A stretch of 56,483 nt of DNA. Origin: Patescibacteria group bacterium. GTDB taxonomy: Bacteria; Patescibacteriota; Microgenomatia; UBA1400; PJMF01. The stretch is from assembly GCA_023382875.1 (NCBI GenBank), contig JAHDXH010000005.1:1-56483 (forward strand). The letters are read 5' to 3'. Made by a program: the position numbers and the translations under genes. Position 1 is the stretch's first letter. The number at the start of each line of letters is the position of its first letter. The notes beneath the pieces were generated by a model that worked only from the letters and a program-made list of their open reading frames with translations, made no database searches and was not told the DNA's origin. Below are positions 39,800 to 50,076 of the stretch, piece by piece.

Positions 39800-42412
39800 T
39801 TAGTTTTCAAAAAACATTGAGCAAAATTCTTTAACATTGGGCGTATCATCCAACATTTCTGGTCTTGCATTATATTCACTACATTCCCAAGCCAAGGATT
39901 CGACGGTTGAATCACGATAGCTGTCACCAACAGGGTTATCTTCAGTATAAAGAACAATCCCATCTAATTCTGCCACACCAATATACGCTTCCAAAATAGT
40001 GCAACTATTACCAGATGGACAGTATTCAGATTCAATCACCAAGCTATCTGCCGCATGAATCATTTCATGAGTTAAAACTGATTCACCAGAAAAAAGGAGA
40101 GATTCATCAGAAATAGCAATTTGACCCTCACCCCATGCACAACCACCCGTAATTGTGTTAGCTGGATCATCGGCAGTATCACAAATATCTTGTTGAGATG
40201 CAGCTGAATATAAATAGACATCAACATCAATTTGAGAGAATAGATCACTGTTTAGTGTGTTCAATTGTTCTTGAACCAATAAAATTTGAGCACTATTAAC
40301 TCCGCCAGCATAATCAAACTCAATATTAATATTTTGATGATCTTGTTCAATTTCGCTGACCAAAGCTATGTTTTCCAAATCTGCATTGGAACTAACCACA
40401 GGATAATCGTAACTCAAATATACAGTGTTCCAACTTCCAGAAGGCAGACACTCATAATGCAAGCCGTCACTGCCGACAATTACATCTCCACTGTTAACAG
40501 TGATTGAATTACCTTCTGCATTTTTACCGTTACATGTGGAACTTGAACCAGAAAAATCAGGTGCACCACTCACCACATTGTATCCACAGTATTGACCTTC
40601 AATACAAGCCAAAGTTCCCGTAGCCACAGCATTTTGATAAGTATTATTAGCTCCAATTAAGTTTGATAAATAGTCACAAGAAGATCCGCCAGTCATCTGA
40701 GCATTCGGACCCTCGCAATATTCTTGATATATCTCATTAGCTTGTTCGCTATTCGTAAGAATATTTGCAGATGCTTCATTGGTTGTTGTCGTGTTGGTTT
40801 GAACCATATTTTCAATAGTGGTCCACTTTTTTATATAAGCTTGTTCTGCTGCCACGTCATCAATAGCTGCCTGCAAATTTTGACAACTGGAAACAGAAGT
40901 GTAATTAGCACCACCGCCAACACAAAGCCTTTGGTAATTTTCTCTCGCAACCTCAAGCCTTATATTTCCACTATTTAAACCCTCTGTAATTGTATTTACA
41001 GTTGAAGTATTGCTGGCAACTCTTTCGTTCAGGGCATTCCAACCCGCAGCAGATGAAGTTTTTTCCTCGTTAATAGCTGCCTGCAAATTTTGACAAGCAG
41101 AGGAAGAGGTTTTCTGTGCAGCTGCTCCGACGCAGTATTGATCATATGAAATTTGAGCTGCCTCAACATCCATGACACCCGAATTAATCGCATTGACTGC
41201 ATAATTAACGCTATTAGTATTTGTCACTACAGTGTCATTAATTGCTGTCCACTTGGCAGTTTCTGCTTGGTTAACTAAAGCCTCAATCTCGTCCAACTCA
41301 GATTTTAAGGAATTACAAGCCGATGAGGAAGTTTGCTGAGCTTTGGCTCCCTGGCAGTATTCACGATAAACTGAACGAGCTTCGTTGAAATCCATGGTTC
41401 TTTCGTCTAGGCCACCTATGGCATAACTCACTTGCTCAGTATTATTAGTAACAGCGTCATTAATTGCTGTCCACTTGGCAGTTTCTGCTTGGTTAACTAA
41501 AGCCTCAATCTCGTCCAACTCAGATTTTAAGGAATTACAAGCCGATGAGGAAGTTTGCTGAGCTTTGGCTCCCTGGCAGTATTCACGATAAACTGAACGA
41601 GCTTCGTTGAAATCAACGCTTCGATCGTTCAATCCACCAAGTGCTGAATTTACTGCGCCGGTATTACCAACGACAGTGTCATTAAGTGCTGTATAGCGAA
41701 TATCTTGTTCCATGTTGGTTAACTTATTGCTCAAAGATTTACATCGATCAGTGTCAGTTGAATCGACATTGCTTCTACAGTATTGGTCATAAACAGCTCT
41801 AGCATCTTCATATTCAGCGTCACCTTCAGCTACATCTTTTAAGGTTGCGACTAACGCTAATGATGAAGTGTCATTTGGATCTGTAATCCCGTCATCAGGG
41901 TGGCTCCACAAACCATCTACACACTGCTGACGAATACCGCCGCGATTATCATATGCTCCTGCCGCGACCTCGGTCCCATCCCAATTACGACAGCCTCGTT
42001 GTGGCTTGTTGGCATTTTGCTCGGCAATAATTTGACTTGGATCAACATTGCCATCATCAGGAAGCGTCCATAATCCACCAACACACTGCTGACGAATACC
42101 GCCGCGATTATCATAAGAGCCCTCAGTAGCAGCCTCTCCATTCCAATAAGTACAACCTGAAGCTTGTTGGCGTACGTCCTGCTGCATTTGCGATAAAACC
42201 ATTGCCGAAACACCACCAACGAGTAGTAAGGCAAAAATAATCACACTAATCAAAAGTTTTAAGGATAAACGCCTTTTTGGTTTAAGAGTAAAGGAGGAAT
42301 TGCTAACCATAGTAGGGGAGGCTAATTTTGCCTGATTTCGGCTTTGCCACACTTGCTCGTTCTTTTTTTTGAACAAGCTGTTCACATTGGAAAAATGAAC
42401 AAAATTCGCCAT
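39800..42412 (-). CDS. repeat-containing surface protein with HExxH domain (paralog 1)
   Basis: N-terminal MANFVHFSNVNSLFKKKNEQVW + TM; ~six two-Cys repeats; VLTHEMIHAADS near C-terminus. Confidence 0.8.
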   Translation of the reverse strand: MANFVHFSNVNSLFKKKNEQVWQSRNQAKLASPTMVSNSSFTLKPKRRLSLKLLISVIIFALLLVGGVSAMVLSQMQQDVRQQASGCTYWNGEAATEGSYDNRGGIRQQCVGGLWTLPDDGNVDPSQIIAEQNANKPQRGCRNWDGTEVAAGAYDNRGGIRQQCVDGLWSHPDDGITDPNDTSSLALVATLKDVAEGDAEYEDARAVYDQYCRSNVDSTDTDRCKSLSNKLTNMEQDIRYTALNDTVVGNTGAVNSALGGLNDRSVDFNEARSVYREYCQGAKAQQTSSSACNSLKSELDEIEALVNQAETAKWTAINDAVTNNTEQVSYAIGGLDERTMDFNEARSVYREYCQGAKAQQTSSSACNSLKSELDEIEALVNQAETAKWTAINDTVVTNTNSVNYAVNAINSGVMDVEAAQISYDQYCVGAAAQKTSSSACQNLQAAINEEKTSSAAGWNALNERVASNTSTVNTITEGLNSGNIRLEVARENYQRLCVGGGANYTSVSSCQNLQAAIDDVAAEQAYIKKWTTIENMVQTNTTTTNEASANILTNSEQANEIYQEYCEGPNAQMTGGSSCDYLSNLIGANNTYQNAVATGTLACIEGQYCGYNVVSGAPDFSGSSSTCNGKNAEGNSITVNSGDVIVGSDGLHYECLPSGSWNTVYLSYDYPVVSSNADLENIALVSEIEQDHQNINIEFDYAGGVNSAQILLVQEQLNTLNSDLFSQIDVDVYLYSAASQQDICDTADDPANTITGGCAWGEGQIAISDESLLFSGESVLTHEMIHAADSLVIESEYCPSGNSCTILEAYIGVAELDGIVLYTEDNPVGDSYRDSTVESLAWECSEYNARPEMLDDTPNVKEFCSMFFEN
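41234..41392. repeat. 159-bp direct repeat unit, copy 1 (inside surface protein gene)
   Basis: By eye identical to 41456-41614; 222-bp period. Confidence 0.85.
41456..41614. repeat. 159-bp direct repeat unit, copy 2
   Basis: By eye identical to 41234-41392. Confidence 0.85.
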
Positions 42413-42476
42413 AGATACTAATCAGTATAATTCAGATATTGCTTTCAGCACAACAACGGCAAAATAGGAAAAAATA

Positions 42477-45400
42477 TTAAGGACTTACCACCCAAACCAC
42501 CTGATAGCCAGTTTCTGGATTTTCCACCAAATCTGAATTAACTTCAAGAGGAGCGGTGGCTAAAATTACACCTCCAGAACTCTCCATATTTCTAATTTCT
42601 TCATCACTCAAAATGGTTACATTAATGTTTGAATCTGGTGGAACACCCGCTAATGTTGATTGAAGATCGTCATTAACTTCAATATTAAGATTTAGTGAGG
42701 TATCGCTACTAGAATTGGTTGGGTTAGAAATCAGTTGATAAAAGTCCAATCTGTTTGGCAACGGCAGAGTGAAGTTAAAGTCATCTTGCTGTACATTTAT
42801 TCCCATCATCTGACTTTGTGGTAAATCACTCGAATTACCATTCAAAGGTATATTTTCGTTTAATCTCGCTTGCTCGTTTGATAAAGAAACATCAAATGAT
42901 GCATCGGCAAAATTATCATAATCATAACTTCTAACTACCTGCCCGAAACTAACCATGCGATCAGGGGTTAAATTTTCACCACTTTCACTCCTTACTGTAA
43001 TATTGTAATTATAATTACTTGGTTTATAAAAGTTCCCTTCCTGCATGGTGCTCGTAATACCCTGAGCATTAGAAATGGCAACTTCAAAAGCTGACACATT
43101 TGTCAAACCAGCTGATGGATTATTCATAATGTCATCACCCCCAAAATTAGACGAACTCAGATTATTCCAACCAGATAAATATGTTGATGCGGGCACAACA
43201 TCACCACTTGAATTCATAACCACACTATCGTCAGTAATAAACGTTTCGTAATAATCACTTGGACCCAAGACATGAAGTTCTTCATGAATCAAGCCTGTGG
43301 CAACGGGCACGTTGTAAACCGAGTTACCAATATTAACGGGCTGAACTGTTAAGCCATTGACCATGGGGTCATTATCAAAGAAAAGCCAGTTCATATTTGG
43401 AGGCCAAGGGACTTCTTCACCACCAATCACCGCAGTTGGAATATTGGCTATACCAGACTTTGGTTGATGAAGAATTTGCTGATTAATTAGCTTGTCAGGA
43501 ACAACCACAATTCTAAGATTAATCGTAGATGGGACCAAAATTCCCCTTGCTCTAGCATCCTCCAGATTTTGAGTCATTGGATAAACATAAGTTAAATATT
43601 CCAAACCTACCAAAGACATATTTTCCAGACCATCGGAACAGGTACTACATTGTATTTGAACTCCATTTCTGTAGTCACTTTCACTCACCACAATTACACC
43701 ATTAAAATAATTGGCATTCATACCATCTCTTGCTTCGTTATATGCAGCAATAAACTCTGGATCATCAAAGTTATGACCTCCTGCTCTGTAATTTTCCTGC
43801 CATTGAGCATAAAGTTCTGGATTTGATTGCCACAACTCTGCAGCTACTTCTTCCCATGTATCAGCCTCAATTACAGTAGTATTTTCTCTAGCAATTTCAT
43901 CAAATTCCTCCAAACTATCTGCGCTCGCAAATGAATCATTCAAGCTAATTACTGAATCATTATTTCTAAGCTCTTCCACATTACTTGATCCATCAAGTAA
44001 TGGCCTAACCCAATTAGTTGGATTAATCACCAAATTTGTATTGTTATCATTATTTCCAAATAGATCTATACCAAAAGCTGAACCAACCTTGTCCAAAAAA
44101 GTCACCACCAAATTTTCTTTAGGTTGGTGTTTTTCCAATTCAGCATTTAAATTAGCGCACAAAACTGGAGATACTACAGCTCCAGTACAATATTGGTTGT
44201 AAGTATTTTGTGCTTCATCCAGAGTAATATCGCCACGGCTCAATAAAGATTGAGCAATTAAAACATCTCGGTTATTCATTCCAATTACCGTAGTTGGATT
44301 AACAATTTCATTGATTGGCTGAAGGACGTTATTAACAACGGTTTTACCAAGATTAATAATAAGCGCTAGGGGATTATCAGATGGATTTAAGACATATACA
44401 CCATCTTCCATTGAGCAACTATCAACCGCCGAGCTTTGTTGAGAAGCTTTATAGCAGTCAGCTAGTGTTTTATAACCGCCACCTTGACCTGCTGTGCGGT
44501 TGCATATAGATGATGACGCTTGTTCGACCGTTTGATCATCACAAGGATCTTCGAAAACCCTACCTCCATCGCCATCGTTAGCAATCTGCTCCTCTACAAC
44601 TTCGATTCGAGCTGATAAGCGACTACACATGGATGTAGATGTTTGTTGAGCTGTTGAACCAACACAGTAATCATCATAAACCCTTTGCGCATTTTCCAAG
44701 CTGCTAGACTCATCGCTAATTTGTGTAATGGCAGAACTAACCACACTGTTATTAACAGCCACAGCTTCTTCCAAAGCTTGCCAACGAACACGATTAGCTT
44801 CGTCACGCATTGCCTGAGTCAAACTTTCACAAGCACTGGTGGACGTGGTTCCATAATTAGCGCCAGCTGTTTCTGGGTTGCAGTAAGAATTGTAAACATC
44901 ATTGGCTTGAGCGTAGTCAAGATTTGATTGACCTAAAGCCATAGTTGTTTGAGAAACTTCATTAGTATTGGCATTTACCTTATCTTCCAAAGCTTGCCAA
45001 CGAACACGATTAGCTTCGTCACGCATTGCTGATTCCAAAGAATTACAGGCAGATGTAGAAGTATAGTTATAATTTGAACCTGCAGTTGATTGATTACAAA
45101 AACTATTAAAGGTTGCGCTGGCTGCAGCATAATCAATGCTCTGACCCTGCAAGCCGGTGACAGCTGCTGTCACAGCGTTCGTATTACCACTAACCTTTTC
45201 ATCCATAGCTTGCCAACGCATTTCATTTGCTTCCTCACGCAAAGAACTATCTAAAGAGCTACAAACAGATTTGTACTCATCCAACGGATTTTCACGACAG
45301 TGCTCATTGTAAACAGCTGAAGCTTGAGAATAATAATCCTTCCTTCATCCAATCCACCAATGGCTCTAGAAATTTCGTCGCGACCTTCTTGAACTGGATT

Positions 45401-46186
45401 AGACCACAATCCACCTTCGCAATGGCCAGATCCAGATGGACCTTCAACATCGCAAACCCATCGACCTTCATTATTACAATTACTACCCTCAACATATTTT
45501 CCGCACTGTCTGGTGCCGATATTGGCACTACAGGTAGGATCACAGCGACCATTTGTACACATCATTAGCCCTTCGCAACATTTTTCACCCACACCTGGTC
45601 TTGTGCCATTACCACCACAGCCAGTCACAGCGCATTCTTGGTCAATCCAGCGATTGCAAGTTTGAGTTGCTTTGCGGCAACCCGCAATACACCCACCGCA
45701 ATAAATCTCATCGCCCGCGCAGGCAGAGCCACCCCCACCAGAGGATGAGGAATTTTGTGCTCCAATTCCAGTAGTCCCACTATTAGTTAAATTATTAGTT
45801 GAACTATCTGCAGTATTGTTGGTGCCTGGATTTGACCAATAACCATTTTTACAAACTTGAATCACACCACCTCGATTATCTGATGCACCTTCAACCGCAG
45901 GCTCACCATTCCAATAAGTACATCCTGTAGCGCGCTGCCTAACATCTTGCTGAATCTGAGACAAAACCATAGCCGAGGCACCTCCGACCAACAAAAGAAC
46001 AAAAACAATGATGCCCATTAAAACTCTTAATGAGAAACGCTTTTTGGGCTTGATTAATGACAAAGGAACGGAGTTATCGGATAAAGTTGGCGAGGCTAAT
46101 TTTGCCTGATTGCGGCTCTGCCACACTTGCTCGTTCTTTTTTTTGAACAAGCTGTTCACGTTAGAAAAATGAACAAAATTAGCCAT
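42477..46186 (-). pseudogene. repeat-containing surface protein with metzincin-like HExxHxxGxxD motif (paralog 2), frameshifted near 45345
   Basis: ORFs 45251..46186 and 42477..45284 are in different frames; the homologous sequence continues (GGLDEGR|DYYSQASAVYNEHCRENPLDEYK) across the break. Confidence 0.7.
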
Positions 46187-46250
46187 AGATACTAATCAGT
46201 ATAATTCAGATATAATTCACCCTGCAATACTAGTTCCTAAAAAGGGTGAT

Positions 46251-47177
46251 ATGTATAAAGTAATTCTCCGCCACGAGCAAAATGAACCAATCCAACTTTT
46301 GAATGATTTTGTCCCTGATAGTTGGATTCACATGGAGGAACCCTCACTCAAAGAAATTGATACTTTAGTTGATCAATTTGAACTAGACCCATGGATTGTG
46401 GCTGATGCTCTCGACCTTTTTGAACTTCCTAGAATTGAAAAAGACGAAGACAAACTTTATTACTTTGCCCGTTATCCCATTTACACCCCAGAACTTGACC
46501 AAATCGGCACCGCACCGCTTTTGATCGTGATCGGGAAAAATTTCTTCATTACCATTTGTCCCAAGAAATTTGCCAATGTTTCCTTATTTGAAAAAGGAAA
46601 AATTGACTTTCAAACCAGCCAAAAAGCCAATTTGCTTGGCGAAATTCTTTCCACTATCGATGATGAATATGAAAGCTTGATTAAAAAACTCTCCAAGCAA
46701 ATCAAACAACAAGCTTCAAATTTTGAGAAAATCACCAACAAAAAAATTACCCAGTTCGTCAACTTTGAAAACGTCTTAGATGATTTGCTTTTTAGTCTCT
46801 ATCCAACTTCGATTACTTTGGGTCGCTTACTCAAAGGTCGCTTCATGAAATTGGGTGAAGAGGAAGAAGAACTCATTGAAGACTTGATCCAAAACAACGA
46901 ACAGTTAACTAAAATGTGTGAAAGTAATAGCAAAAGAGTGATTAATACGAGAGAAGCTTATGCCAATATTTTGTCCAACAACTTGAACAAAATTATGAAG
47001 CTTTTAACGGCCGTAACAGTTATTTTGACCATTCCTACTATGGTGTCAGGAATCTTTGGCATGAACGTCGCCATTCCTTTGTCTGACCATCCGCTGGGGT
47101 TCTGGATCATTATTGTTTCCACCGCTTTCTCAGCAATTGGGCTCTTCTTCTTCTTTTTACGACAAGATTGGATATAA
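46251..47177 (+). CDS. CorA-like Mg2+/metal transporter
   Basis: C-terminal TM pair with SGIFGMNV (GMN motif). Confidence 0.92.
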   Translation: MYKVILRHEQNEPIQLLNDFVPDSWIHMEEPSLKEIDTLVDQFELDPWIVADALDLFELPRIEKDEDKLYYFARYPIYTPELDQIGTAPLLIVIGKNFFITICPKKFANVSLFEKGKIDFQTSQKANLLGEILSTIDDEYESLIKKLSKQIKQQASNFEKITNKKITQFVNFENVLDDLLFSLYPTSITLGRLLKGRFMKLGEEEEELIEDLIQNNEQLTKMCESNSKRVINTREAYANILSNNLNKIMKLLTAVTVILTIPTMVSGIFGMNVAIPLSDHPLGFWIIIVSTAFSAIGLFFFFLRQDWI

Positions 47178-47188
47178 TCGTTTCACGC

Positions 47189-47265
47189 GCCGCGGTACCA
47201 GAGTGGTCCAATGGACAGGTCTGCAAAACCTCGTTTCGCGGGTTCGAATCCCGCCCGTGGCTCCA
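47189..47265 (+). tRNA. tRNA-Cys(GCA)
   Basis: Anticodon loop CTGCAAA; acceptor GCCGCGG/CCGTGGC; encoded CCA. Confidence 0.9.
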
Positions 47266-47282
47266 TGTTATAATCTCCTCCT

Positions 47283-48266
47283 ATGTCGACAACAAAAGAA
47301 CCCAAAAAAACCTCTAAAAAGGCAGAAGCTCCTGAGCTTCTTATTGCCAACACTGAAATTAAAATTACTATCCCAATCGCTACCGCCAAAGAAGCTTATA
47401 AAAAAGCTTTGGCCAAATTAGCTCCCAAAGTCAAAACCGCTGGTTTTAGACAAGGCAAAGTTCCTACCCACATTGCTGAAGAATCAATTGGCCAAATCAA
47501 TATTATCGACCAAGCTTTGCAAGATTTAGTTCCAGATCTATACATCGAAGAAATCAAAAAATCAGGAAAAACTCCATTAACTAACCCAGACATTAAACCA
47601 ATCAAGCTCAATATGAACGAAGATTGGGAATTAGTGGCTGAGATCGCGGAAAAACCAGTTTTCAAGCTCGGTGATTACCAAAAAATCGTTAAGAGTGCCA
47701 AAAAAGACGCTGTTAAAGAAATCGAAGTAGAAGAAACCAAAGTTCATGATCACTCTCACGAACATGATGGCCACGACCATCCAGTGGAAAAACCAACCAA
47801 AGGTCATGAAGGCAAACACACTCACAAATTAACTGACAAGCAAAAAGAAGATTTGACCTTGAGTGTCATCTTCAAAAAATTGGTTTCAGAAATCAAGCCT
47901 CAAATTCAAGAACTTTTCCTTAGAGAAAAAGTCCGTGCCGAACTTAGAAGACTCGAGCAAGATCTAAAACAAGTTGGCATGACCCTCGATGATTATTTGG
48001 CCAAGCAACAAGTGACTTTCGAACAATTCTCTCAACAACTAGCTGTCATGCACCTTGGACAAGTTCAACTCGAATTCATTCTTCAAGAAATCATTACTGA
48101 AGAAAAATTGAGTGCCACTCCAGAAGAAATCTCAGCTAAAATCAAAGATATCACTGATAAGTTAGACAAAAAAGCTTTGCAAGACTTTGATGAAAAACAA
48201 TATCATCCTTACTTCGTGACTGTAATTGAACGAGATAAGGTAATTGATTTTTTACTCAAGTTGTAA
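47283..48266 (+). CDS. tig: trigger factor lacking PPIase domain, with His-rich insert
   Basis: GFRQGKVPTHIAEE ribosome-binding signature; HDHSHEHDGHDHPVEKPTKGHEGKHTH at the expected PPIase position; helical C-domain. Confidence 0.85.
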   Translation: MSTTKEPKKTSKKAEAPELLIANTEIKITIPIATAKEAYKKALAKLAPKVKTAGFRQGKVPTHIAEESIGQINIIDQALQDLVPDLYIEEIKKSGKTPLTNPDIKPIKLNMNEDWELVAEIAEKPVFKLGDYQKIVKSAKKDAVKEIEVEETKVHDHSHEHDGHDHPVEKPTKGHEGKHTHKLTDKQKEDLTLSVIFKKLVSEIKPQIQELFLREKVRAELRRLEQDLKQVGMTLDDYLAKQQVTFEQFSQQLAVMHLGQVQLEFILQEIITEEKLSATPEEISAKIKDITDKLDKKALQDFDEKQYHPYFVTVIERDKVIDFLLKL

Positions 48267-48320
48267 TTTGACAATCTGGCGCAAATGTCCTATAATTCGC
48301 TAACTTTTAGTGATTAATTT

Positions 48321-49010
48321 ATGGATCCATTTGCTAAAGCACTCCAGTCGCAAAGCAAAGCTCGAACCGGTTACAAAGCTCCCACTCTGTCACCAGAACT
48401 CGAGAAAAATTTTAATTCCCAAAACTTGCCTCAAAACAGTGGTTTAAATCCATTTAGTGAAGCCTTAGCTCGCACTGGTGGTAAATCCGTCGCTGATTTT
48501 GGCAATTTTAATCAAAACATGTCTGAACAAGACATGGAACGCCAGCAAGAAGAACTTCTTAAAAAACAAAAAAAAGAAGCTTTACGCCAAAAACTTCACA
48601 AAGAAATCAACCCCGTTGATCTTTCTGAACTTTATTCAGCAGGGGAGAGACGTACTAAAAAACAACTCGAGGAAGTCAGAAAAGAACTTCGCATGTTTGC
48701 TCTTGAAGTAACCAAACTTTATAAAGAGGTTGATGTAGCTTTGTTCCAAGAAGTGGTTAATCCAGGTCAAACTGGTGTTGGTTTACGCGCTTACTTTGAC
48801 AAATTAAGAGAATTTATTAAACTTTTAAGACAAAAAGTTCATTCCGCTCGAACTTGGCTCAATGTTCAATCGAACAAATCCAAGAAAAAACGTGCCGCCA
48901 AAGGTAACAATCGCACTGGTATTGAAATTAGTGGTCAAAGCCACGAGCAGACTAAAGCTGTTTTTGACCAGATGCACCACGAGCAATCATCGTCTTATAC
49001 AGGTGGCTAA
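48321..49010 (+). CDS. conserved hypothetical protein (DUF5660-like)
   Basis: Charged coiled-coil protein; family name is a low-certainty recollection. Confidence 0.6.
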   Translation: MDPFAKALQSQSKARTGYKAPTLSPELEKNFNSQNLPQNSGLNPFSEALARTGGKSVADFGNFNQNMSEQDMERQQEELLKKQKKEALRQKLHKEINPVDLSELYSAGERRTKKQLEEVRKELRMFALEVTKLYKEVDVALFQEVVNPGQTGVGLRAYFDKLREFIKLLRQKVHSARTWLNVQSNKSKKKRAAKGNNRTGIEISGQSHEQTKAVFDQMHHEQSSSYTGG

Positions 49011-49013
49011 AAT

Positions 49014-49105
49014 AATCAAAAAATATTTAGTCTTTTGAGATTGATCTACGATGAAGGATTGAGTCTGAATCAATCGAAAAAGAGAAAATATTTTATTGTT
49101 TGATT
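49014..49105 (+). repeat. intergenic hairpin repeat, copy C (core GATGAAGGATTGAGTC)
   Basis: Outer imperfect stem AATCAA..AATATTT/AAATATT..TTGATT; inner GATTGAT/ATCAATC; 23-nt loop. Confidence 0.7.
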
Positions 49106-49866
49106 TTACTCAACTTTATAAAACGATTTTGCCCGAATTCATCTCTAAAAAGCTCCATTTGCCAATCTTTTCTATATTGACTGAAGTCTAAAAGAGAGTG
49201 AGTGTGATCGATTTCCAAAAATACATCGCCATCATCGGCAAGGTATTCACTAACCTGATCGAGCAAACGATAAATCAAACTTAACCCCTCTGGACCACCC
49301 TTAAGGGCCAAATGCGGCTCAAAGTCTTTGACACTGGAGTCCAAATGATCAACACGTTCACTAGGAATATAGGGGAGATTGGCAACAATCACATCGAATT
49401 TCTCTTTAGGATAATCATTGAGTAAATCAGAGGTGAGAAAATGAAACTTAGACAAATCTTCCTCCCCAAGCAAGTTTTCACCATTTTGTCGAGCGACTTC
49501 CACCGCTTCCTTTGAATAATCCGACAAATAAAACTCAAAATCTGGTTTTAGCTTGGTCAAAACAAAGCCAAGACTCAAGCCAATTGCACCAGAACCGCAG
49601 CCAACATCAGCCAATTTAAGATTTGATTTGGATAATTTTTTTTCTCTAATTGTTGTCAAAACCAAATCGACCAACTCTTCTGTTTCTACTCGAGGAATTA
49701 AGACATTTTCATTAACGACAAAAACATGACCAAAAAACTCCGCTTTACCGGTCACGTACTCGACAGGTTGTTCACCAATTTCACTCCATTTATCTTGTGG
49801 GTATGAAAAACGTGCCAAGTGAGTTTGTTCGCGTGGTGAGAGTCGACGGCTGGGGTTTTTTGTCAT
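49093..49866 (-). CDS. prmC: release factor glutamine methyltransferase
   Basis: EYVTGKAEFFG, VLIPRVETEELV, DVGCGSGAIGLSL, VANLPYIPS (NPPY variant). Confidence 0.88.
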   Translation of the reverse strand: MTKNPSRRLSPREQTHLARFSYPQDKWSEIGEQPVEYVTGKAEFFGHVFVVNENVLIPRVETEELVDLVLTTIREKKLSKSNLKLADVGCGSGAIGLSLGFVLTKLKPDFEFYLSDYSKEAVEVARQNGENLLGEEDLSKFHFLTSDLLNDYPKEKFDVIVANLPYIPSERVDHLDSSVKDFEPHLALKGGPEGLSLIYRLLDQVSEYLADDGDVFLEIDHTHSLLDFSQYRKDWQMELFRDEFGQNRFIKLSKIKQ

Positions 49867-49891
49867 AAAATCCGTGAAGAACGGAATGTGG

Positions 49892-49965
49892 TGAACCTAA
49901 GAGGACTCGAACCTCTGACCTCTTCAATGTCAATGAAGCGCTCTAACCAACTGAGCTATAGGTTC
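49892..49965 (-). tRNA. tRNA-Val(GAC)
   Basis: Anticodon stem-loop CTTCA-TTGACAT-TGAAG; acceptor GAACCTA/TAGGTTC. Confidence 0.93.
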
Positions 49966-50076
49966 ATGAACAGAAAGCTATTATACTAGGTCAAACTCCT
50001 AAATACAAACTTCAATTTACCTGATATAATAGTCCTTCGTTATTAAAGTATAAATTAGAAAAATAATAACAACTTT

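Noticed and set aside
39800-45300. Possible CRISPR-like periodic repeats
   Set aside because: Repeats are in-frame protein repeats of ~180-222 bp with coding conservation; no short repeat/spacer structure and no cas genes.
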